NCBI GenBank assembly: GCA_027482795.1
Contig: JAIXVS010000032.1
Span: 1-10,589, forward strand
Reading direction: 5' to 3'
From: Rhodobacter sp.
GTDB lineage: Bacteria > Pseudomonadota > Alphaproteobacteria > Rhodobacterales > Rhodobacteraceae
DNA: 10,589 nt
Shown piece after piece: positions 6,206 through 10,589 of this stretch. The first letter of the stretch is position 1. Every line of letters starts with the position of its first letter. The notes beneath the pieces were generated by a model that saw only the letters and a list, made by a program, of their open reading frames with translations, was not told the origin of the DNA and did not search any database. The position numbers were made by a program, and so were the translations under genes.

Positions 6206-6694
6206 ATGAGCAAACAATCCACCGACGCGGATGTCGCCTTTATCGCGGCCTTGGCCGAGCTACTGAACAAGAACGAGTTGACCGAGATTTCCGTCAAACG
6301 CGAATATGGCGAAGATGACAGCCTTGATGTGCGCGTGATTAAACAGGCGAATGTGGTGCAAATGGCGGCCCCTGCGGCCCCCGTCTATGCCGCCCCTGCC
6401 CCTGCCGCCGCAGCCCCTGCGCCCGCAGCCCCTGCCGCTGTAGAAGACCCTGCCAAACACCCGGGCGCTGTGGCTTCCCCAATGGTGGGCACCTGCTATC
6501 TGGCCGCCGAACCAGGCGCTACGCCGTTTGTCACCGTGGGCGCGACTGTGGCCGAAGGCCAAACCGTGCTGATTATCGAAGCCATGAAAACCATGAACCA
6601 CATCCCCGCCCCGCGCGCAGGCACTGTTAAGCGGATTTTGGTATCCGATGGCACGGCGGTCGAATTTGGCGCGCCCTTGATGATTATCGAGTAG
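6206..6694 (+). CDS. accB: Acetyl-CoA carboxylase biotin carboxyl carrier protein
   Basis: This 162-residue protein carries the biotin that moves CO2 from AccC to the carboxyltransferase of acetyl-CoA carboxylase, the first committed step of fatty acid synthesis. An N-terminal helical part (1-50) is followed by an Ala/Pro-rich flexible linker (about 53-80) and the lipoyl/biotinyl domain (about 85-162) with EAMKTMN; Lys128 is the biotinylation site. ATG 6206 is preceded by AGAGGA at 5-nt spacing and gives the typical N-terminus. An in-frame upstream extension to 6134 is not family-like. accC follows after 4 nt. The upstream region is shared with divergent preT. It holds a TATATA at 6085-6090 that might be a -10 element, but no convincing -35 partner. 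Confidence 0.96.
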   Translation: MSKQSTDADVAFIAALAELLNKNELTEISVKREYGEDDSLDVRVIKQANVVQMAAPAAPVYAAPAPAAAAPAPAAPAAVEDPAKHPGAVASPMVGTCYLAAEPGATPFVTVGATVAEGQTVLIIEAMKTMNHIPAPRAGTVKRILVSDGTAVEFGAPLMIIE

Positions 6695-6698
6695 CGCG

Positions 6699-8048
6699 AT
6701 GTTTGACAAAATTCTGATCGCCAATCGGGGCGAAATTGCCCTGCGCGTGATCCGCGCCTGCCGCGAGATGGGCATCAAATCGGTCGCGGTGCATTCCACC
6801 GCCGACGCCGACGCGATGCATGTGCGCATGGCAGACGAATCGGTCTGCATTGGACCAAACCCCAGTTCTGAAAGCTATTTGAACAAGGCCGCGATTATCT
6901 CGGCTTGCGAGATTACGGGCGCGCAGGCGGTTCACCCTGGATATGGGTTCCTCTCGGAAAACGCCGCCTTTGCGCAGGCGCTGGAAGATCATGGCATTAC
7001 GTTTATTGGCCCTAAGGCGGAGCATATCCGCATTATGGGCGATAAAATTACCGCCAAAGTCACCGCCAAAGATTTAGGCATTCCCGTGGTTCCGGGGTCA
7101 GACGGCGGCGTTGCCGATTATGAAACCGCCATTGGCGTGGCGGCTGGCATCGGCTTTCCTGTGATTATCAAGGCCACAGCAGGCGGCGGCGGACGCGGCA
7201 TGAAAGTGGCGCATAACGCAGAAGAGTTGGAAATTGCCTTTCGCACGGCGCGGTCAGAATCTAAGGCCGCCTTTGGCAATGACGAAGTCTATATCGAAAA
7301 ATACCTGCAAAAGCCGCGCCATATTGAAATTCAGGTCTTTGGCGATGGCAAAGGCGGCGCGGTGCATCTGGGCGAGCGGGACTGCTCGCTTCAGCGCCGC
7401 CACCAAAAGGTGTTTGAAGAGGCACCCGGCCCCGCCATCACGCCAGATCTGCGCGCCAAAATCGGCAAGGTCTGCGCTGATGCCGTGGCCAAACTGGGCT
7501 ATATTGGCGCAGGCACGATTGAATTTCTGTACGAAAACGGCGAGTTTTTCTTTATCGAGATGAACACCCGCTTGCAGGTGGAACATCCCGTCACTGAAAC
7601 GATTTTCGGTGTGGATTTGGTGCGCGAGCAAATTCGCGTGGCCGCTGGCATGGACATGTCGTTTGGCCAAGATGATTTGGTCATCAATGGCCATTCCATC
7701 GAAGTGCGCATCAACGCCGAAAAGCTGCCCAATTTCTCGCCCTGCCCAGGCAAAGTGCGCATGTTCCACGCGCCGGGCGGTTACGGCGTGCGGATGGATT
7801 CGGCGCTGTATTCGGGCTATTCGATCCCGCCCTATTACGACAGCCTGATTGGCAAGCTGATCGTGCATGGCCGCGACAGACCCGAGGCGCTGGCACGCCT
7901 GAAACGCGCGCTGGGGGAACTTATCATCGACGGCATCGAAACCACTGTGCCGCTGTTCGATGACCTGCTGGCCGAACCTGACATTCAGTCGGGCGATTAC
8001 AACATCCACTGGTTGGAAAAATGGCTGGCCGCGAAATACAGCGTGTAA
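6699..8048 (+). CDS. accC: Acetyl-CoA carboxylase biotin carboxylase subunit
   Basis: This 449-residue protein, the same length as E. coli AccC, uses ATP and bicarbonate to carboxylate the biotin on AccB. It starts with the standard MFDKILIANRGEIALRVIRA. The ATP-grasp domain includes Lys116, the glycine-rich loop ATAGGGGRGMK (159-169), RHQKVFEEAPGP, and the metal/bicarbonate segment IEMNTRLQVEHPVTE (286-300) with Glu287, Arg291 and Glu295. Arg337 in EVRINAE matches the conserved active-site arginine. The biotin-carboxylase C-terminal domain is complete. It lies 4 nt after accB, implying translational coupling, and is followed 14 nt after its stop by a strong terminator hairpin. Confidence 0.97.
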   Translation: MFDKILIANRGEIALRVIRACREMGIKSVAVHSTADADAMHVRMADESVCIGPNPSSESYLNKAAIISACEITGAQAVHPGYGFLSENAAFAQALEDHGITFIGPKAEHIRIMGDKITAKVTAKDLGIPVVPGSDGGVADYETAIGVAAGIGFPVIIKATAGGGGRGMKVAHNAEELEIAFRTARSESKAAFGNDEVYIEKYLQKPRHIEIQVFGDGKGGAVHLGERDCSLQRRHQKVFEEAPGPAITPDLRAKIGKVCADAVAKLGYIGAGTIEFLYENGEFFFIEMNTRLQVEHPVTETIFGVDLVREQIRVAAGMDMSFGQDDLVINGHSIEVRINAEKLPNFSPCPGKVRMFHAPGGYGVRMDSALYSGYSIPPYYDSLIGKLIVHGRDRPEALARLKRALGELIIDGIETTVPLFDDLLAEPDIQSGDYNIHWLEKWLAAKYSV

Positions 8049-8062
8049 GTCAAGACGCGATC

Positions 8063-8091
8063 AAAAAGGCGGGGGGCGACCCCGCCTTTTT
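8063..8091 (+). terminator. Strong intrinsic terminator after accBC
   Basis: AAAAAGGCGGGG, a 5-nt loop GGCGA, then CCCCGCCTTTTT: a 12-bp perfect stem (7 GC pairs plus 5 A-T pairs) ending in a T-run. It begins 14 nt after the accC stop and ends 3 nt before the aat ATG, so it sits where the aat ribosome binding site would be expected. Confidence 0.85.
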
Positions 8092-8094
8092 GCC

Positions 8095-8751
8095 ATGACC
8101 GATCCCGTCATCACACCCGACATCTTGCTGAACGCCTATCGTATTGGTGTTTTTCCCATGGCGGAATCGCGCAGCGCTGCGGGCATTCATTGGATGCGGC
8201 CCCATCGGCGCGGCGTGTTTGATCTGGGCGCATTTCACATATCCGGCAGTTTGCGCGCGCAAATTTTGCGCGGCGGGTATGACGTGGCCATCAACCGCGA
8301 TTTTGCAGGCGTGGTGCGGGCCTGCGCAGACCGCCCGCAGACATGGATCAACGCGGAAATATTTGATTTGTATATGGAATTGCACCGCTTGGGCCATGCC
8401 CATAGCCTAGAGGTTTACGCCGAAAACGCCCTGATGGGCGGGGTTTACGGCGTGGCCATTGGCGGGGCGTTCTTTGGCGAATCGATGTTTTCGCGCGCCA
8501 CAGGGGGCAGCAAAATCGCGTTGGCCTATCTGGTGCACCGCCTGCGCACAGGTGGTTTTGCGCTGTTTGATACGCAATATCTGACCCCGCATTTGGCCAG
8601 TTTGGGCGCGGTGGAAATTTCCCGTGCAAATTATGAACGCCGCCTTGCGCTGGCCCTAGCCCTGCGCGCCACGTTCACCCCAGATGGTTACTGGCCCGTG
8701 CCTGCATCGGTGGTCGCCCCCCCATCGGCAGCGCCCCCCTCGGCAGGTTGA
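8095..8751 (+). CDS. aat: Leucyl/phenylalanyl-tRNA-protein transferase
   Basis: This 218-residue cytoplasmic enzyme adds Leu or Phe to the N-terminus of proteins beginning with Arg or Lys, marking them for ClpS/ClpAP degradation. It has the short alphaproteobacterial form: ITPDILLNAYRIGVFPMAES near the N-terminus, LGHAHSLEVY, the signature GGVYGVAIGGAFFGESMFSR, and FDTQYLTPHLASLGAVEISR. ATG 8095 matches the family N-terminus, but no Shine-Dalgarno sequence precedes it; the terminator T-run occupies that place. The last 20 or so residues are a Pro/Ala/Ser-rich tail beyond the conserved domain, encoded where the gene overlaps the opposing DUF2155 gene by 64 nt. Expression probably depends on readthrough from accBC or a promoter inside accC. 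Confidence 0.94.
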   Translation: MTDPVITPDILLNAYRIGVFPMAESRSAAGIHWMRPHRRGVFDLGAFHISGSLRAQILRGGYDVAINRDFAGVVRACADRPQTWINAEIFDLYMELHRLGHAHSLEVYAENALMGGVYGVAIGGAFFGESMFSRATGGSKIALAYLVHRLRTGGFALFDTQYLTPHLASLGAVEISRANYERRLALALALRATFTPDGYWPVPASVVAPPSAAPPSAG

Positions 8752-9152
8752 CCCTCGCCCTCGTCGGGCAACGGCTCGACTTCGGGCAGCGCCAGTTGGG
8801 GTACATCGCAGCGCATCACCCAAACGTCATAGCGCGGATGATCCAGCGCCGACAGCGCAGGGCTGGATGAAATCATCCACCCCGTAAACACAGGCGCAGA
8901 TACCGCCGCGTCGGAAATGGTCAAATGCGCCTCGGCATCGGCGGTTTGGTTGCTGGCAGGATAGCGGCATTCGTTCATCTGCACCGTCAGCTTACCCACA
9001 CTCACGCTTTGGCCCACGGGCACATCGGCATCGGTCAACTGGCCTGTCAGCTTGTCCAAAATGCGCAGCTCTGCGCCTTTGGCCAGCGCCATCTCTTCCG
9101 CCGCAGCGGGGACGGCAAAGGCAAATGCCAACAGGCCCACCCATACGCGCAT
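8688..9152 (-). CDS. Secreted DUF2155 domain protein
   Basis: This 154-residue protein has an N-terminal signal peptide (MRVWVGLLAFAFAVPAAA, predicted cut near residue 18) and a DUF2155 body of about residues 24-122. Recognisable parts are AELRILDKLTGQLTD, VGKLTVQMNECRYP, APVFTGWMISSSPALSALDHPRYDVWVMRC, with two cysteines (in NECRYP and MRCD) that could form a disulphide in the periplasm. The tail after about 125 is Gly/Glu/Ala-rich and looks disordered. The biochemical role of DUF2155 is not known. It is the last gene of an NDUFA12-mlaD-DUF2155 run, coupled to mlaD by a TAATG stop/start overlap, and its tail overlaps aat on the other strand. Confidence 0.88.
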   Translation of the reverse strand: MRVWVGLLAFAFAVPAAAEEMALAKGAELRILDKLTGQLTDADVPVGQSVSVGKLTVQMNECRYPASNQTADAEAHLTISDAAVSAPVFTGWMISSSPALSALDHPRYDVWVMRCDVPQLALPEVEPLPDEGEGQPAEGGAADGGATTDAGTGQ

Positions 9153-9598
9153 TAGTTTTCGTCCCCGCCCGAGACGAATTTCATCAGCAAATTGATCAAA
9201 CTGACCGAACTTTGGGTATCCTCAATCTGCTCGCCTGCGGCCAAAATTTCTTCAGCACCGCCTGGCACCAGTTCAATGAAATTGCCGCCCAGCAACCCTT
9301 CGGACGAAATCAAAATTGCCGTGTCGGTGGGCAATTGCACCGCTGTGTCCAGCGTCACCACGACATCGGCGAAATAGGTTTGCGGGTTCAGCGCCATATC
9401 GCTGATCGTGCCCACTTTAACCCCCGCAAGACGCACATCAGTGCCCACAGAAATGCCATTGGCACTGCGAAAAGATGCGGTCAAATCATAGGTGCCCGCG
9501 GCATTGCCAATCTGGCCCAAGCCAGCATAGGCCAAAAAGCCAATGGCAAGCGCCACAATACCAAAGCCTGCCAGAACCTCTGCGCGATTTTCGGCCAT
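9152..9598 (-). CDS. mlaD: MlaD-type phospholipid transport substrate-binding protein
   Basis: This 148-residue protein has one N-terminal membrane anchor (about residues 7-27, VLAGFGIVALAIGFLAYAGL) and a periplasmic MlaD/MCE domain (about 37-115). The domain shows typical blocks: YDLTASFRSANGISVGTDVRLAGVKVGTI, ISSEGLLGGNFIELVPGG. In the family it forms a hexameric ring bound to the MlaFEB ABC transporter and passes phospholipids between the outer and inner membranes, keeping outer-membrane asymmetry. The C-terminal helix (SVSLINLLMKFVSG) resembles the lipid-channel helix of MlaD. It is slightly shorter than E. coli MlaD. The mlaF/E/B partners are not in this window. Its stop overlaps the DUF2155 start, and the NDUFA12 gene lies 33 nt upstream. 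Confidence 0.92.
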   Translation of the reverse strand: MAENRAEVLAGFGIVALAIGFLAYAGLGQIGNAAGTYDLTASFRSANGISVGTDVRLAGVKVGTISDMALNPQTYFADVVVTLDTAVQLPTDTAILISSEGLLGGNFIELVPGGAEEILAAGEQIEDTQSSVSLINLLMKFVSGGDEN

Positions 9599-9631
9599 TA
9601 TCGTGGCTCTCCCTTCACTTTGGCTCCGCCA

Positions 9632-10006
9632 TCATTTCGGCTCCCACGCCTCATAGTCGCGTTTTGGCGCAGGCGCGCCCGAACGGATCGACCCTGCGGG
9701 CGCATAAGCCGCTGGCGTGCCCGTCAGGTTGGGCTGATGCGGGGCTTCCCAAGGTTTGTGTTTCAAAGGCTTTTCGGTTGGCGGATGCGGCCATGTGTGG
9801 TGCAGCCAGCCGTGCCAATCGGGCGAGACGCGCGATGCCTCGGCCTCGCCATTGTAAATCACCCAGCGGCGCACACCGCCCTTGTTTTGGTAATAGATAT
9901 TGCCCTGCTCATCCTCACCCACACGGGTGCCTCTGCGCCATGTGTAAAGCTGCGTGCCAAGGGTTTGGCCGTTCCACCACGTCAGCAAGCGCAAAAGGAA
10001 TTTCAT
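9632..10006 (-). CDS. NDUFA12-family complex I accessory subunit
   Basis: This 124-residue homologue of mitochondrial NDUFA12 (B17.2) is an accessory subunit of NADH:ubiquinone oxidoreductase, found in alphaproteobacteria and mitochondria. Diagnostic parts are WWNGQTLGTQLYTWRRGTRVGEDEQGNIYYQ, RRWVIYNGEAEASRVSPDWHGWLHHT and the YAPAGSIRSG segment close to the C-terminus. ATG 10006 is preceded by GGAGG at 6-nt spacing and gives the standard N-terminus (MKFLLRLLTWW); an in-frame extension up to 10177 is not family-like. It is the first confident gene of the minus-strand NDUFA12-mlaD-DUF2155 run. The core nuo genes are not here, which is usual for this subunit. Confidence 0.93.
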   Translation of the reverse strand: MKFLLRLLTWWNGQTLGTQLYTWRRGTRVGEDEQGNIYYQNKGGVRRWVIYNGEAEASRVSPDWHGWLHHTWPHPPTEKPLKHKPWEAPHQPNLTGTPAAYAPAGSIRSGAPAPKRDYEAWEPK

Positions 10007-10536
10007 CAGGGGCCTCCATCTGTTGCGCCTGATATGACGGAAATCGCGGCTCAGGTCTAGGGGGTGCGCTGGCCCTTGCCACGCGATGCGCGATTGCCGC
10101 CGAATAAAGCGGTGCAAATCCCAAATTCGCGGCCCAATCGGCAGCAGGTGGATCAAAGGGCAAGCCCTTTGCGCCAATCGCAGGGCAACATCCTTCTTCG
10201 GCAGCAGGAAAATCCCTGCGATACGCCCGAATGTTTTGGCGGGCTTTCAGATAGGTTCGATCAAGCGACGTTGCGCCCAGAAATACCAAATAACTGTCAG
10301 AGGGCCGCACATTGGCTTGCCGCCACACCTATGCCTATCAAACAGCCTGCAAGATCGTCATTTGTGTGATGGACGTGTCACATGTCCTTGCGTGCAGTCA
10401 CAAAAAACCACCACGGTATCATTCGATGGGGCGAAATACCCCGTTGACTTGGCCTTGCCAGCACGATAGCTGAAAATAATTCAAAGATTATTTTTGTAAA
10501 AAATATTTTCAAATATTAATTTAATGGAATTCTTGC
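10007..10536. other. 530-bp stretch without a confident gene; upstream region of two divergent genes
   Basis: It separates the NDUFA12 gene (minus) from the sulfotransferase start (plus). A minus-strand frame of 137 codons (9915-10328) is open here and runs into NDUFA12 in another phase; its product matches nothing I recognise and it has no clear ribosome binding site. Small symmetries are present: AAAGGGC-AA-GCCCTTT (10155-10170), ATCGCAGGG with its complement (10177-10185 and 10214-10222), and an imperfect dyad GGACGTG-TCA-CATGTCC (10371-10387). The right 60 bp are extremely AT-rich. Promoters for both flanking genes should lie here; a TTGACT at 10444-10449 is a possible -35 without a good -10. 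Confidence 0.4.
10473..10517. repeat. AT-rich inverted repeats upstream of the sulfotransferase gene
   Basis: AAAATAAT-TCAAAG-ATTATTTT (10473-10494) is a perfect 8-bp inverted repeat. Just after it, AATATTT-TC-AAATATT (10502-10517) is a perfect 7-bp one. Both lie 20-64 nt before the ATG at 10537 and may be regulator sites or a promoter region; the strong A/T bias makes chance symmetry likelier than elsewhere. Confidence 0.4.
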
Positions 10537-10589
10537 ATGTCGAATCTTGTCGACTTTTTTGTTATTGGCGCTATGAAATCAGGCACATC
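10537..10589 (+). CDS. Probable sulfotransferase, first 17 codons (partial)
   Basis: The frame starting ATG 10537 reads MSNLVDFFVIGAMKSGT and leaves the window. The FFVIGAMKSGT segment matches the 5'-phosphosulfate-binding loop at the start of PAPS-dependent sulfotransferases (typical form: FxIIGxxKSGTTSL), which transfer sulfate from PAPS to carbohydrate or other acceptors. A GGA at 10526-10528, 8 nt before the ATG, can serve as ribosome binding site. The upstream 60 bp are very AT-rich, unlike the rest of the window, which suggests an acquired gene or island edge. The acceptor substrate cannot be told from 17 residues. Confidence 0.6.
   Translation, partial: MSNLVDFFVIGAMKSGT

Noticed and set aside
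7254..8009. 251-codon minus-strand frame within accC
   Set aside because: It is entirely antisense to accC, which is complete and has all active-site motifs; the translation resembles no family.
9125..10060. 311-codon plus-strand frame covering mlaD and NDUFA12
   Set aside because: Both genes on the opposite strand are convincing family members; the long frame is a by-product of their codon bias and has no recognisable domain.
10365..10382. CRP-like TGTGA...TCACA symmetry
   Set aside because: The half-sites are separated by 8 bp rather than the 6 bp needed for a CRP site; it partly coincides with another imperfect dyad and is probably chance.
1..10589. CRISPR arrays, insertion sequences, tRNA or rRNA genes
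   Set aside because: No regularly spaced direct repeats, transposase-like frames, cloverleaf-like segments or rRNA-like stretches were seen on either strand.

Overview
The window looks like chromosomal DNA of an alphaproteobacterium of the Rhodobacterales/roseobacter type. The grounds are the high-GC coding style, an NDUFA12-type complex I accessory gene next to mlaD and a DUF2155 gene, and a short alphaproteobacterial-style aat beside accBC. The species cannot be named from the sequence alone.

Left half (about 274-5939): a reductive pyrimidine catabolism locus. PreT and PreA (minus strand, 11 nt apart) form the NADH-dependent dihydropyrimidine dehydrogenase that reduces uracil/thymine. An M20-family zinc amidohydrolase (minus, 274-1521) fits the last step, N-carbamoyl-beta-alanine to beta-alanine + CO2 + NH3. 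Between them on the plus strand lie a UPF0303/HbpS-like gene, an unlisted 28-residue membrane peptide with a strong ribosome binding site, and a TetR-family regulator closely resembling E. coli RutR, the uracil/thymine sensor. A perfect dyad at 1601-1620, TTGACC-N4-GGTCAA, nearly matches the E. coli RutR box and sits inside a plausible promoter for the amidohydrolase. A weaker look-alike (5992-6007) lies upstream of preT. The middle enzyme, dihydropyrimidinase, is not in the window. A double inverted repeat (3110-3248) separates the convergent rutR and preA genes.

Right half (about 6206-10006): housekeeping genes. accB and accC encode the biotin carboxyl carrier and biotin carboxylase of acetyl-CoA carboxylase. 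They end in a strong intrinsic terminator whose T-run stops three bases before the start of aat (Leu/Phe-tRNA-protein transferase). On the minus strand an NDUFA12 homologue, mlaD and a secreted DUF2155 protein are read towards aat, and the DUF2155 gene overlaps aat tail to tail by 64 nt.

Edges: bases 1-273 are AT-richer than the backbone and hold no convincing gene. Bases 10007-10536 hold no confident gene, and a very AT-rich stretch (about 10471-10530) precedes the first 17 codons of a probable sulfotransferase that runs off the window. The main regulatory idea is one pyrimidine-sensing repressor acting on the split catabolic genes, with UPF0303 and the small peptide as possible extra members of its regulon.
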